Assembly (NCBI GenBank): GCA_963930775.1
Contig: OZ005705.1
Location: 6,386,001-6,450,000, forward strand
DNA: 64,000 nt
Reading direction: 5' to 3'
Source: Cliona cf. orientalis
Lineage: Eukaryota > Porifera > Demospongiae > Clionaida > Clionaidae
Shown: in pieces, positions 46,256-58,900 of the stretch
Layout of the letters: each line of letters starts with the position of its first letter
How positions within the stretch are numbered: position 1 is the first letter of the stretch
The notes under the pieces: model-generated
The model's database searches: none
The model's input: only the letters and a program-made list of their open reading frames with translations
What the model was told of the DNA's origin: nothing
Translations under genes and position numbers: made by a program

Positions 46256-49231
46256 ATGGAAGAGAAAACAGATGTGCTGATAGTGGGTGGAGGTCCTGTG
46301 GGTCTCACCTTGGCTGCCGAGCTGTCCTTTCGCGGCATCAATACCATCCTCGTCGAAAAGAAACCGACCACCTCTGACCTGGCCAAAGCAGTGGCCATCA
46401 ACTCGCGAAGCATGGAGCACTACCGCAGAATGGGGCTCCAGGAGAAGATGCTCAATGCCTCCTACCCTCGTGACCTGCCTGTCAATCTTGTGATGGTGGA
46501 CAGGATGCATGGTGGTCACGTGATATTCAAGAAGGAGTTCAATTCTTGGGGCGAGATCCTGGACGGCACTGCCGACAAGGGGTTTCCCTACTTCCAGGTT
46601 GGGGCATCCATCTCTCCACCCATATTCATCCCCCAGTTCACCACGGAGCCCGTCATCAAAGAGCACCTTGAAGCCACCAGCAAGACGGTGAAAATGTTCT
46701 GGAGTCACCAGGTCACTTCTCTCGAGCAGGACGAAGACGGCGTCACGGTGAAGACCATCAAGATAGCCTCGAACGAGGGAGAAGGTGAGAGAGAGGAGGT
46801 GGTCTTTAGGGCCAAATACCTGGTTGGCTGTGACGGTGGCTCCAGCTTCATTCGTAAGCAGCTCGGCATTCACACGTACGGTGAATTCGTGGTCGCACGT
46901 GCATGCAGCATCACCTTCAATTCCCCTGAGCTCTACAGGGAAGTGTGTGCAAATGGTACGGCAGGCTTGGCCTTGGTTATGAACAAGCATGGCCTTGCTA
47001 TGCTGATCCTATTGAATGACAAAGGCGACTACGCCATGCACCAGGTTCTGCCCACTGAAACTAGCGACGATGAGCTAGAGAGAGTTGTTCAAAATGCTAA
47101 CGAGAGCGTCAAGAAAGCCATTGGTCCAGACGTGCCTTTCACACTGATCGCTGCTTCTGGATACAACATGAACAGCTTGCTCTCGACGAAGTTTCGTGAG
47201 GGGCGATGCTTCTTGGCTGGTGACAGCGCTCACCAGTGGCTGCCTGCGGGAGGGCTTGGTCTGAACACCGGCATTGGTGATGTGGGAGACCTCGGTTGGA
47301 AGCTTGAGGCTGCCGTGAAGGGCTATGGGGGAGCACACCTCCTCGATTCTTACGAGAACGAACGTCGACCACTTGTCGATTCAACGCGTCGGTTCGCCAT
47401 GAGCTTTGGATCTGATATACGGGCAAGTACTCAGTCTATTCTAGGCTTCATCGTGTCAAATCCAGTCACTCGATTCATTTTTGGCAAGGTGGCTGGCGGT
47501 GGTATTAGTAATCAGTTCACATTAGGCAATGACCTAGTGCTTGGCTTCCAGTACTCTGGATCTGACATCATTATGCATGAATATGGTGCAAATGGTGACA
47601 TCGTTCTCCATCAAAATTCGGAGAATGGCTTTATCCCGTCGTCCCTGCCCGGTTGCCGTGCCCCTCACGTTGTCTTGCCTGATTGTGAATCAACGATCGA
47701 TCTCTTTGGGAAGAAGTTTGTGATCTTGATCATTGGTGGAGAGGAGACGGATTTGGACACCCTCAAGGAGCAGCTGAAGGAGAGAGGAGTGCCCTTCGAT
47801 ACCTACTCCTACCCGCCACTCCCTGAACTGGTAGAGTTGTATGATCGAAAATACTTCCTCGTACGACCAGATGGAGTAGTCACATGGAGGGCCGACTTCC
47901 ATCCGAGCACTACTGAAGCCAAACGAATCGTATCGACTGTGATTGGAGATGTGGCACCTAAGAGGTTGAAGCCTCCCATCACGACCTTTAATCCTCCAAT
48001 CTTTGATAATTCAAGCTCTTCCTCCTTCTTTAGTGATCTCTTGCTACGATACGGTGTCACTTCGCTTCTCCATTACAACACCGCGCTCCCTTCAATCGAC
48101 GTTCGAATAATTGGTGTGGGTATCTTTATGTTGCTGAGGCTTCTTCACGTTCACCCTCCACTCAGCTACGTCCAGAACACTTCTCGACATAAGGCAGTCA
48201 CTCTGTCCAATTTTGGCAGAGCAGATGAGGTTCTAAAAATTGAGCCAAAACACGTTGGAAGCTTTGGTGCCAAAGATGTCATAATTCGAGTCCGAGCTGC
48301 TTCCATTAATGTGATAGACCTGCGGATGCGCCTTGGCTATGGATATCCATTCTTTCGCAAGTTAGCTCTTCAGAGCCGTAAGAGTTTCTTCCCTCTCATT
48401 CTTGGTCGAGACTGCTCTGGAGAGGTGGCGGCTGTTGGAGACGATGTCACCAAGTTTATTCCTGGTGATTTGGTCTATGCTGCTGTGCCCGTAGATCGTC
48501 AGGGTACCCATGCTCAACTGGTTGCCGTTGCTGAAGATTGCGTTGCAATGAAGCCAAGCAGTGTGGACCACAAAGGAGCAGCTGCCTTGCCTTACGTTGC
48601 CTCAACAGCCTTCACTGCCCTGGTCAAGCTTGCCGGCCTCAATCGATTTAACACCAGAGGAAAACGAGTCCTAGTTCATGCCGGGACTGGAGGGGTTGGC
48701 TCCTTTGCCATCCAGCTACTGAAGGCCTGGGGAGCTGAAGTGACCACCACATGCTCTGCAGGCAACATCACATTAGCCCACCACCTTGGAGCGGACAAAG
48801 CAATTGACTATGCTTCTGGAGATTTCTCCACCACTCTCAGTGACTACGATGTCGTTCTAGATCCCATTGGTGGTGGTTATGAGGATAAGTCCTTGAAGGT
48901 CCTCAAGTGGTACGGAGGAGCTACGTATGTTAACCTTGTCTCGCCTCGCTTTCGACTTATCAGCAAACTTGGTTCGTTTCTTGGAGAGCTTGTCTTTGCC
49001 TGGCACTATCGTTGGAAGGTGATTGTCAACCGCCTTTTCTTTGGACGAGCGTTCTATTATGCATTTGCTGAGCCGAGCGGTGAGATTCTGTCAGAGGTGC
49101 GTGAGATGGTGGAGAGGGGAGAGGTGAAGCCACTCATTGATGCTGTCTATACTATGGAGGAGATTGTCGATGCTCACAAGCACGTCGAAGGTGGCCACAC
49201 TCGAGGAAAGGTGGTCATAACTGTACCTTGA
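46256..49231 (+). CDS. Fusion of FAD-dependent monooxygenase and RTN4IP1-like quinone oxidoreductase, copy 1
   Basis: Intronless ORF of 991 residues. Residues 1-570 are a class A flavoprotein monooxygenase (phenol hydroxylase/TfdB/MhpA type). They show the FAD-binding V-G-G-G-P-V-G-L (9-17), G-C-D-G-G-S-S (191-197), the second FAD motif F-L-A-G-D-S-A-H-Q (319-327), and a thioredoxin-like C-terminal cap ending L-V-R-P-D-G-V-V-T-W-R. Residues 612-633 are hydrophobic and may insert in a membrane. Residues 643-991 are a zinc-free medium-chain reductase: G-R-D-C-S-G-E-V (717-724), NADPH motif H-A-G-T-G-G-V-G (808-815), a D-P-I-G-G-G loop and H-x-R-G-K-V-V at the end, closest to RTN4IP1. A plausible role is hydroxylation of a phenolic substrate followed by reduction of the quinone; the substrate is unknown. 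ATG 46256 gives the family N-terminus directly. Confidence 0.9.
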   Translation: MEEKTDVLIVGGGPVGLTLAAELSFRGINTILVEKKPTTSDLAKAVAINSRSMEHYRRMGLQEKMLNASYPRDLPVNLVMVDRMHGGHVIFKKEFNSWGEILDGTADKGFPYFQVGASISPPIFIPQFTTEPVIKEHLEATSKTVKMFWSHQVTSLEQDEDGVTVKTIKIASNEGEGEREEVVFRAKYLVGCDGGSSFIRKQLGIHTYGEFVVARACSITFNSPELYREVCANGTAGLALVMNKHGLAMLILLNDKGDYAMHQVLPTETSDDELERVVQNANESVKKAIGPDVPFTLIAASGYNMNSLLSTKFREGRCFLAGDSAHQWLPAGGLGLNTGIGDVGDLGWKLEAAVKGYGGAHLLDSYENERRPLVDSTRRFAMSFGSDIRASTQSILGFIVSNPVTRFIFGKVAGGGISNQFTLGNDLVLGFQYSGSDIIMHEYGANGDIVLHQNSENGFIPSSLPGCRAPHVVLPDCESTIDLFGKKFVILIIGGEETDLDTLKEQLKERGVPFDTYSYPPLPELVELYDRKYFLVRPDGVVTWRADFHPSTTEAKRIVSTVIGDVAPKRLKPPITTFNPPIFDNSSSSSFFSDLLLRYGVTSLLHYNTALPSIDVRIIGVGIFMLLRLLHVHPPLSYVQNTSRHKAVTLSNFGRADEVLKIEPKHVGSFGAKDVIIRVRAASINVIDLRMRLGYGYPFFRKLALQSRKSFFPLILGRDCSGEVAAVGDDVTKFIPGDLVYAAVPVDRQGTHAQLVAVAEDCVAMKPSSVDHKGAAALPYVASTAFTALVKLAGLNRFNTRGKRVLVHAGTGGVGSFAIQLLKAWGAEVTTTCSAGNITLAHHLGADKAIDYASGDFSTTLSDYDVVLDPIGGGYEDKSLKVLKWYGGATYVNLVSPRFRLISKLGSFLGELVFAWHYRWKVIVNRLFFGRAFYYAFAEPSGEILSEVREMVERGEVKPLIDAVYTMEEIVDAHKHVEGGHTRGKVVITVP

Positions 49232-49534
49232 GAACAGCAAAATTGAAGTGTAAATTAGAGTTATTTTTGTGTCTATTGATAGCAATTTTCCCCCTCCTAT
49301 AATATGTGCTGATGTAATCTGTACTCCAGATTAAAATAGTAACATTGACCTCAATGTAATAATGTGTCCACACTACATGTAGGTGCAGAGATACGTGCAG
49401 ACAACGCCCACGCCCCATGCACAGCGGCGAGGTGTTGGTTTAATTACGGTGTTGTGTATAAAAGTTCGCGTGGTTGCTTGATGAACAGCAAAGAAAAGAG
49501 AAATAATCTCGAGTAAAGAATATTAAAGAAATAC
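49232..49534. promoter_or_regulatory. Intergenic region / promoter of fusion copy 2
   Basis: Begins with the 3' flank of copy 1, repeated after copy 2 (TTTTTGTGTCTATTGATAGCA, TGTGCTGATG, AATCTGTAC). A possible promoter lies near 49455 (GTGTATAAAAGTTCGCGTGG, TATA-like), about 80 bp before the ATG of copy 2. Confidence 0.55.
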
Positions 49535-52500
49535 ATGGAAGAAACAGACGTACTGGTTGTCGGAGGAGGACCTGTTGGTCTCGCCATGGCCGCAGAGCTC
49601 TCTCACCGCAGCATCAAGACGATTCTCGTCGAGAAGAAACCAACAACCTCGGACCTAGCGAAAGCAGTCGCCATCAACTCGCGAAGCATGGAGCATTTTC
49701 GACGCGTCGGATTGCAGGAAAAACTGCAAAATGCTTCCTATCCTCGGGACATGGCCATTAATATCACATTTGCTACCAACCTCTACAATGGACAAGTCTT
49801 TTTCCACAGGTAATTCTGCGCTTGCGCAGAAACACCGTAGAATAATAATCTTTTCCTTGTCTGATAATTGCAGAGAATTTGGTTCCTGGGGAGATCTCGT
49901 TGATGCTTCATCAGACAAGGAGTTCCCCTTTTTCCAGCAAGGGGTATCACCATCTCCTCCAATCTTGATTCCTCAGTTCACCACAGAGCCCGTCATCAAA
50001 GAGCACCTTGAAGCCACCAGCAAGACAGTGAAAATGTTCTGGGGTCGCCAGGTCACTTCTCTCGAGCAGGACGAAGATGGTGTCACTATCAAGACCATCA
50101 AGACGGCCTCGAACGAGGGAGAAGGTGAGATGATCTTCAGAGCAAAGTATCTCATCGGGTGCGATGGAGGTTCGAGTTTTATACGAAAGCAGCTTGGCAT
50201 TCACACATTTGGCCACTTTGTCGTTGCACGTGCCTGCAGTATCACCTTCCGATCTCCTGAATTCTTGGAGCACTCCCGCAAGACTGGCACAGCTGGCTTT
50301 TCCTTCATCACTAATGATAAAATCACATGCCTAATGGTGCTTCTAAACACACGAGGGGAATATGCCATGCATGCATTTGCACCACCCAATACAGCCGATG
50401 AAGAGCTTGAAAAGTATGTAAAGAATGCTGACGAACTCATCAAGAAAGTGATCGGCAAAAATATTGCTTATACACTTGTTGCTGCTTCAGGGTACAACAT
50501 GCATGCTCTCCTTTCTACAAAATTTCGTGAGGGGCGATGCTTCTTGGCTGGTGACAGCGCTCACCAGTGGCTGCCTGCGGGAGGGCTTGGTCTGAACACA
50601 GGCATTGGTGATGTGGGAGACCTCGGTTGGAAGCTTGAGGCTGCCGTGAAGGGCTATGGGGGAGCTCACCTCCTCGATTCTTACGAGAATGAACGTCGAC
50701 CACTTGTCGATTCAACGCGTCGATTTGCCCTAAGCTTTGGTGACAATGTTATTGATGGAACCAGCTTCTGGAGAAAGTTTTTGCGCACGAATCCAATCTC
50801 TTTGTCAATTCTTGGGAAGATAATTGGGAAAGGCTTTGATAAGCTATTCACTCTCGGAAATGACGTTGTACTTGGATTTCAACTGTCTAGCTCTGATATC
50901 ATCATCCACGAACCCACTGAGGGGGGTGCTATTGCTGTCACCAACAATAAGCAAAATTTTGTCCCATCATCCCTTCCTGGGTGCCGTGCCCCTCACGTTG
51001 TCTTGCCTGATTGCGAATCAACCATCGATCTCTTTGGGAAGAAGTTTGTGATCTTGATCATTAGTGGAGAGGAGACAGACTTGGACACCCTCAAGGAGCA
51101 GCTGAAGGAGAGAGGAGTGCCCTTTGATACCTACACCTACCCACCACTCCCTGAGCTGGTAAAGCTGTATGATCGAAAGTACTTTCTCATACGACCAGAT
51201 GGAGTAGTTGCATGGAGAGCTGATTTCGAACCATGTACTACCGAAGCAAAGAGAATTGTATCAACAGTGATAGGAGATGTTTCAGCAAAGAGGTTGAAGC
51301 CACCTATCTCAAATTTTGACTCTTCATCACAATCTACCGCTACCACGCTTCTGCGGAGTCTTATAGTTCGCTTTGGTGTCACTGCACTACTAGCTGCATT
51401 CTCAGAGCTCTCCCTTGTCAGTGCTGGAGCTATTGGTCTTGGAGCTGCCCTCTTGTTGAACTCTTTCCCAGGCAAGCGGTCTCTCTGGATTGTACAGAAG
51501 ACATCCCGTCACAAAGCTGTTTTACTATCAAATTTTGGAAAGCCAGATGAAGTGCTCAAAATTGAAGCAGCTCACACTGGAAGCTTTGGAGCAAAGGATG
51601 TTCTTATTCGAGTACGAGCTGCTTCTGTTAATCCTATTGACCATCAAATGTGCCTTGGCTATGCTTATCCTTTCTTCCAAAGCTTGCCTTTGATTAATTG
51701 TAAGGGTCTCTTTCCTCTCATTCTTGGACGAGACTGCTCTGGAGAGGTGGTGGCCGTTGGAGACGATGTCACCAAGTTTATTCCTGGTGATTTGGTCTAT
51801 GCTGCTGTGCCCGTAGATCGTCAAGGTACCCATGCTCAACTGGTTGCCGTTGCTGAAGACTGCGTTGCAATGAAGCCAAGCAGTGTGGACCACAAAGGAG
51901 CAGCTGCCTTGCCTTACGTTGCCTCAACAGCCTTCACTGCCCTGGTCAAGCTTGCCGGCCTCAACCGATTCAACACCAGAGGAAAACGAGTCCTAGTCCA
52001 TGCCGGGACTGGAGGGGTTGGCTCCTTCGCCATCCAGCTACTGAAGGCCTGGGGAGCTGAAGTGACCACCACATGCTCTGCAGGCAACATCACATTAGCC
52101 CACCACCTTGGAGCGGACAAAGCAATTGACTATGTTTCTGGAGATTTCTCTACCACTCTCAGTGACTATGACGTCGTTCTAGATCCCATTGGTGGTGGTT
52201 ATGAGGGTAAATCCTTGAAGGTGCTCAAGTGGTACAGAGGAGCTACGTATGTTAATCTTGTCTCACCTCGCTTTCAACTGATCAGCAAATTTGGTTCATT
52301 TCTTGGAGAGCTTGTCTTTGCCTGGCACTATCGTTGGAAGGTGATTGTCAACCGCCTTTTCTTTGGACGAGCCTTCTATTACGCATTTGCTGAGCCGAGC
52401 AGTGAGGTTCTGTCGGAGGTGCGTGAGATGGTGGAGAGGGGAGAGGTGAAGCCACTCATTGATGCTGTCTATACCATGGAGGAGATTGTCGAGGCTCACA

Positions 52501-52553
52501 AGCACGTCGAAGGTGGCCACACTCGAGGAAAGGTGGTCATAACTGTACCTTGA
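49535..52553 (+). CDS. Fusion of FAD-dependent monooxygenase and RTN4IP1-like quinone oxidoreductase, copy 2
   Basis: Tandem paralogue of the preceding gene, 984 residues in two exons (49535-49809 and 49874-52553) split by a 64-bp intron after F-F-H. The same motifs are present: V-V-G-G-G-P-V-G-L, G-C-D-G-G-S-S, F-L-A-G-D-S-A-H-Q, G-R-D-C-S-G-E-V and H-A-G-T-G-G-V-G. The hydrophobic linker is more strongly membrane-like (A-I-G-L-G-A-A-L-L-L). The reductase half and patches of the oxygenase are almost identical to copy 1, while the substrate-domain stretch around 50230-50500 is strongly diverged, so the two enzymes may differ in substrate. No internal stops. Confidence 0.9.
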
Positions 52554-52912
52554 GAACAGCACATGAAAATTAGTTCTTTTTTGTGTCTATTGATAGCATG
52601 TGCTGATGCAATCTGTACCTTGAAAAATTAATAGTTATTTAACTACACACTCTGTTACTAAGTTTGCTACAATCGTCATATCTAATTAAAATTGCTAAAT
52701 AATTATTGTATCCTTTTCTGCTGATAATATTTTTCTGCTATTTCAGATGCAATGGAACCTTGTAATGCATAATAATTATTACACAATAGTACAGTTTGCA
52801 AAATAATAAATTATGACTGCTTGTATTGTGGCAAAGAAAGAGAAGCAAAGGGTATTAAATTCTTACCAAAACATAGCTAGCATGGAAACAAAATTTGATC
52901 GGTACAAGATAA
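52554..52912. other. Convergent 3' region between fusion copy 2 and the NuMA-like gene
   Basis: The first 60 bp repeat the 3' flank of copy 1. The rest is AT-rich with TAATAATTATTA-type sequence; no gene seen. Confidence 0.45.
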
Positions 52913-55900
52913 CTAATTTTTAGTCTTTAATGCATTTCTACGTGAGGCAGCACTAGCAGAAACTTTTGGTTTTCCTTTCACAATTGTTGCTCTCCTCACT
53001 CCTACATTGTTGTTGCTGCTGCTGCTGCTCGAGGACTGCTGTTTCTGTGCAGCTTGTCTTCGATTGAGGTTCTCCTGCAGTCGCTTAGGAAGCTTTCCTT
53101 GGCCCACTGCCTTTGAATTGGGTGGGGAGACCATGAATGTTGTTCCTATGGCAACAATATGGCCCAAAAATAATCAGCATCGCCACAATGTTGAAACTAA
53201 ATCAGTTACGTAGATTGGTATATATAGGCCTTGGCAGGTTTGAGATCACACAGTGATTAAAAAATAAGAATAAGTGATATGAATCAGCAAAATAAAAAAA
53301 AGTTTCCACACAATAAGCAGGTCTTACTAATGATTATTGTCCAACAGTACCTGAATTGCTCTGTCCAGCAGAGTCACCATCAGTAGGCTTGTCGAGGTAC
53401 TCCCTCAGCTTCAGCCCACCGGCGGCCATGGTGGATCGATGTGTCTCCCTTATCGAGGAGAGAATGTCGACTGGTGTCTGTGGCGTGGGTGGAGCACTGC
53501 CCCTACGGAGGGACTTTGGTGCTGGGCTCCTCATCGTATTATCGTCACTCTGAGCTACCTCATCTCTCTCTCTGCTGCGTTTTCTCTCTTTCGTGACCAT
53601 CGTGGACGAGAGCAAGGGATCAGGTTGAAGCCCTACCTCAAATGCGACTGGCCTTTTGGCTGGCAAATGCAATGATGACACAGTTTGAGGGGGTTTGCTG
53701 GTCTTTTGTAAGCGTCTTGACCCATTCCTAATGCGTTCATTACTTATACTTGGACTATCTCTGTGTGTCTGCAACTCAACAGCGTAGGAGGATTTTAAGT
53801 GGGGGAGAGCTTTGGAATTTCTCCTTTGCAGTTCCGAGATTCTGCCTTTGTCATCCTCCTGCCTATCTTCCACAAGAGTCGATAACCGGCTACTGGTTCC
53901 ACTACGACCTCTATACATTTGTGAAGCAAGTGTGGCCCTTTTTGAGGTGGTCCCACTAAATCTCAGTTCATTGTCTTCCTCGGGGCTTTCAGTAGGTATA
54001 ACTGACTGAGTTCCTTCGGTTGTCAAATGATCAAACTCGTGCTGTATTTGTGATTCTAGCTCAATATCAGAATGGGTGTCGTGTACGATAGCTGAAAAGT
54101 TGGAAATGGTGCTAGCGGATGTGTTCATCTTAGGATTGGGAGCAAGTTTTTGTCTTGAAGACCTTGAACCAGGGCGAGACCGTGGAGGAGAAGAAACTTG
54201 ACTGCTCTTCTCTAACAGTCTGATCTTCTCACTGGCATAATTTAGCTGGGCTGTGAGCGAGCTCTTCTCAGAGGCAGCCTGGCGTTGCTCCTTTAATAAT
54301 TGGTATTTGATCTGTTCCAACTCCTGCTCAATTACTTCGACGTCCCTGACCTTCTCCACCTCGTATGACTCCAATTTTCCCCGTAGCTTCTTCACCTCCT
54401 CAGTAGCAGACAGAGCTCGACCTTGCTCTCTCTCGGCCACCATTTTGTACTCCCTACAGAGGGCAGTTGTCTCCTGTTCTCTTGCTCTCAAGTGATCCAT
54501 TTCTTCATAGAGCTTAGTCATCTTGCGGAAATTCTCCGTATTCTCGTCACGGATCTGGTTATATTTCTCGTCCTGCCACGTTTGAAGGGTCCTGTTCTGT
54601 TCACTGAGGATTTGAAGCTCTGAGGAGTACTTTTGCTGATTCAGCTCTAGTTGATTTGATATCTGTTCACACTGATCCTATGGTAGGGTCATAAAAAGTA
54701 CGTGCGATAAGCAAATAGTTAATGGGATCATGAGTGCCTCCGAAGCCACACCCACACACCACCATGTAAGTTTTCTTAGGGAAATCCCCATGCTTATTTC
54801 TATAGCCTAATACAAAAAGACGATTGTATACCGCAATACGCACATGAATCAGTCGTGAATCCCCTTAATTTATGCTAAACCCATTGAAGCCGTTTCTCAG
54901 ACGCATACCCAACATTCCATAAACGTGTGGTACACAATATTATTACAATTTTACCATCAATTCTTTCCGTTGTTCAAGTGCTTTCTGTAGCCTCTCTTCC
55001 AATTGGGCCACCTCTTCAGTCATGCTTGCCTTTTCCTCTTCTAGCTTCTTCAGTGCTGCTTCACTCTTTTCTCGGATAGCACTTGCTGTCTCTTCCGATT
55101 GAATTAGAGACTCCTATATGAAAACAAAGGGATGTTTACACATGCATCAATGTCAATAAGGGGTCATGTGACTAGCACAATGTGTAAACGCAAGCATGCA
55201 TTATGTGATGCACACACCTTGAGCCTGGCATTCTCCTTGCTGCGGTTTTCGAGCTTTTCCTTCATTTGATCGACAGTAGTCTGGAATTCTGCCACCACCT
55301 CGTGACACTTTCGCACCTTGGCATCGTCTGTTTCACTCTTAGCCTGGTAGCCACTTTCCAGCTCAGCATTCCTCTCCTTTAGCGCTCTCTTTTCAGATTC
55401 AAGAGATGCTACGCGTTCTTCCATTGAGCTCAGCTGACTCTTGTAGGAGTCCAGGTAGCTGTTGCACTGTTCTATATCCACCTGCTTGGCCTGAAGTTTG
55501 TTCTGAAGCTCGCTGACCTGTTCTTCCAAGTTAGTCTTCACAGAAGCGGCTAATCCATCAATCTCCTTCTCCTTGTCAGCCAACGTCTCCTCCAGATCCG
55601 ATAGTCTTGATTCTGTATCTTTCTTATGCACTAAAAGTTCCTTCAACTGCTGTGATAGGGAGGCATTCTCTGTCTCGAGAGCTCTGGTCTTCTCGTCGTT
55701 GGTAGCACACTGGCTCTTGTGCTGCTCTATCTCTGCTTGCTTGGTGTGAAGTTCATCCTGAAGCTTGGCGATCTGCTGCTCTACATGTACATGTACGCCA
55801 GGCCTCACGGAAGAAGCCAGTGCCTTAAGTTCTTTCTCCTTATCCGCCAGCCTTTTTTCTGCCTCTTCCTTTTGTGCCTTTAGTTGTCTCCAGTTCTCGG

Positions 55901-58900
55901 AGAGTGAGGCGTTCTCAGCCTGAAGAGCTATGGCTTTCACGTCCTTGGCGGAGAACTGTTTCTTGAGTTGTTCCATCTCTGCCTGTCTGGTGTGAAGCTG
56001 ATTCTGGAGTTTAATCTGCTCCTCTAGGCCTGTTTTCACAGAAGAAGCTAGCAAGTTGAGCTCTTTCTCTTTTTCGGCCAAAGTGTCCTCAAGAATTAAC
56101 ACCTTTGCTTCCATATCGTCTCTGTGTGTCTGGAGCTCCCTCAACTGTTCTGCAAGTGATGTATTTTCTTCAATAAGGGTAGCAGTTTTCTCCTCCTTGG
56201 AAGAGGACTGGCTCTTAAATTCTACTTCAGTGGCTTCTTTCGCTTTCAAAAGTCCACCGTAATCTGCTTGGAGTTGCAAGATTTGCTGCTCTAGCTCAAC
56301 CTTGTTCGCAGAAAGGGACGCTATGGTACCATCCTTGACGGCACCTGAAGCCTTTTCTTCCTTTAGTTCCTGTTGTGCCCTTGAAAGCTGACCAGCAAGT
56401 GCCCTGTTGGATGCTTGTAGCTGTGAGTATTGCCTCTGAGTTGCCCCATCCTTGTTAATAAGCTTGTCCAGTTCTTCAGTAATGGAAGCGCTTTCTTTCC
56501 GTAGGCCATCCATGTCCTGAGCCAGGCAACTGTACTTTGTGTTCATGCCTTCCATATTTGCCTGGAGATTGTCACGCTGCCCAAGCAGTTCTATCTTTTC
56601 CGAGGAGAGTGCCATGATGAGTTCGTCTTTTTCAGCCAGTTCAGCTTTGCAGGCACTGAGTGCAGACTCGTCTACTTCATATCTCTTTATGGAGTGAGCT
56701 AGGTCACTTCGGAGGCGAGTAACCTCCTTTTCCAGATTGGTCTTGCCAAGAGTAAGAGAGGAGAGCTGCTTACGCTCATCTTCAAGCTGGGCCACTCTTG
56801 AGGAGAGGGATTTTTTTGCCACTACTTCATTCTATAAAATTTGAGACATGAATCACAGCACAAACAAAATAAATTATGATGAGCCACACACACCTCTAGT
56901 TCTCTATCCTTTTTATTGCATTTGACTTTTAGGCTGTCGTTCTCCTTTTGCATATCTTGAAGAGTATGGTCCACGGCAGCCTTAAAACTAGCAAAGTCAG
57001 CCTGGACCGTTTTCAGCCGTTCCTCCAGGGAGTCCCTCTCACCTTTCACTGTTTCTAGCTCTCCCTTAGCTCTCTCAAGACCTGTGTCCAGTTCTCTGCC
57101 CTGTGCCATCGTCAACTGCTCTGATTCTGAAAGTATGGAGCAATTATTGCATCAGAATATGTTATGGCTTCATATGTCAACACACACAACACACACAATG
57201 ACATCTGTTGGTAGTCTTAGTTTATCGTATCATTATTACCAGTTTTCTTTTCGAGAGTAGACTGAAGATAATGTTTGTCTTCCTCCAACGCCTGACATTT
57301 CTGAAGCAGCTCTCTTATCTCTCTGGAGTACTACCAAAACATAATGCTTATGATAATTTTGCGACCAATTATGAGAAAAGGGTTCACGTGTAGTAATGTA
57401 CTGTACACTGAGAAACACTAAATTTGCATACCTCATCATTCTGTAGGGAAAGGTTTTCATGTTCTGATGCTTTTCGTTCGAGCTGACCCTGGATAGTCCG
57501 ATGGGCAATGTCGAGCTGATCCAAAGCACTGGTCTTCTCTGACAGGGCTACGCTCATTGAGTCCATTTTCTAGAAAGGAAACAAACAGTGCCATTACCAG
57601 GGCCCAAAATTAATGGACTGAATCAAATAATGTAATTCACAGCCTGGGAGGAGTCGAATTAACGTGATAATATTTACCTCTTTATATTTCTGTAGCTTTG
57701 AGAGTGCTAAATCATAGTCCTTAACTTTATCCTCAAGCTGTTTTGCTCGATCCTTGTAGCAAACGAGAGACTCCTTCTCGGCATAGAGACGTTCTACAGA
57801 CTTTTCAGCCTTGGATAAATTCAGCTTGGCTTGGTCTAGTTCATCTTGCAGGTCTCGGAACTTCTCAAGCTGATCTATCTTGGCCAGAAGTTGATTCTTT
57901 TCCGCTAAAAGAGTCTCGCAGTGCTCAGACTTGGCACAGAGGTCACTGTAGTAGTCAGCCGCAGTTTTCTTATTAGTGTTCACCATGCCCTGCAACAAGT
58001 CGACCCGCCGCTGTAGCCGGGACACTTCCGAGTTCAACTTAAATGGAGTGGGCTATCAAGAAAAAGAAACATAATCACACCATAATTACTAGGATAATCT
58101 TGGGGTGGGTGGGTAATCATGTACATGTATATCCACCTTCAATGAGGCCCAGCGGCCAGGCTCTACACAATAATGATTACTTTTACACTTTTACACACGA
58201 AGTACCTACCCTTGAGCTGGCGGCTGTGAAGGGACTAGCAGCCTGCACTCTAGCCAGTGGGTTGTTCTTGCTAATGGCTGGAGATGTGAACCACTTCATG
58301 CCAATTGGGGAGTCAAAAGCACTGCCACTACCACTGGAGGTAACCTTGGGGATAGGTAGAGGAGTCATGGAAGAGAGTTGTGATAGATGATAGGTAGCAG
58401 AGAGAGAGGCAGGGGTCTCGGTACATGTAGGTGTGGAGGGTTGACTCAGGAAGCTGGGAGAGGCCTGTTCCTCCAGGACTGGAAGAATGTCACCTATACC
58501 TGTTGTATGTATGTACATATGGTGGGGTGGAGGGGTATATATTAGGAATGACTACATAATTCTAGGAAATTAGTCAAATATAGCCATATTATTGTGTCTG
58601 TATCTGTATCTCTTTCTCTCTCTCTCTCTCTCTCTCACCTGATGTCATACTGCCATCTGCAACAGCATTTGTGTTGATGTTGGCGATAGTGTTCTGGATG
58701 AAGAACATGATCTCCCGCTGGTCTGAATTCTCGAGCGACTTGATTTTCTCAACAACCTGTTCATTGTTCTTACTATAGGACACAGTGCAGAGGAACAGAA
58801 CCACCACCTGAAAATGAAAAATAGAGTAGCTGGTTTACATGCATGTACTGATTGTAATCAACCATAATAATATGGTTAGTATAATGGCTATCAGTTATTA

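Noticed and set aside
46256..52553. Bacterial contamination or very recent horizontal transfer of the fusion genes
   Set aside because: The intronless first copy suggested it, but copy 2 has a spliceosomal intron, both lie among ordinary animal genes, and the reductase half is RTN4IP1-like. An ancient transfer of the monooxygenase half cannot be excluded.
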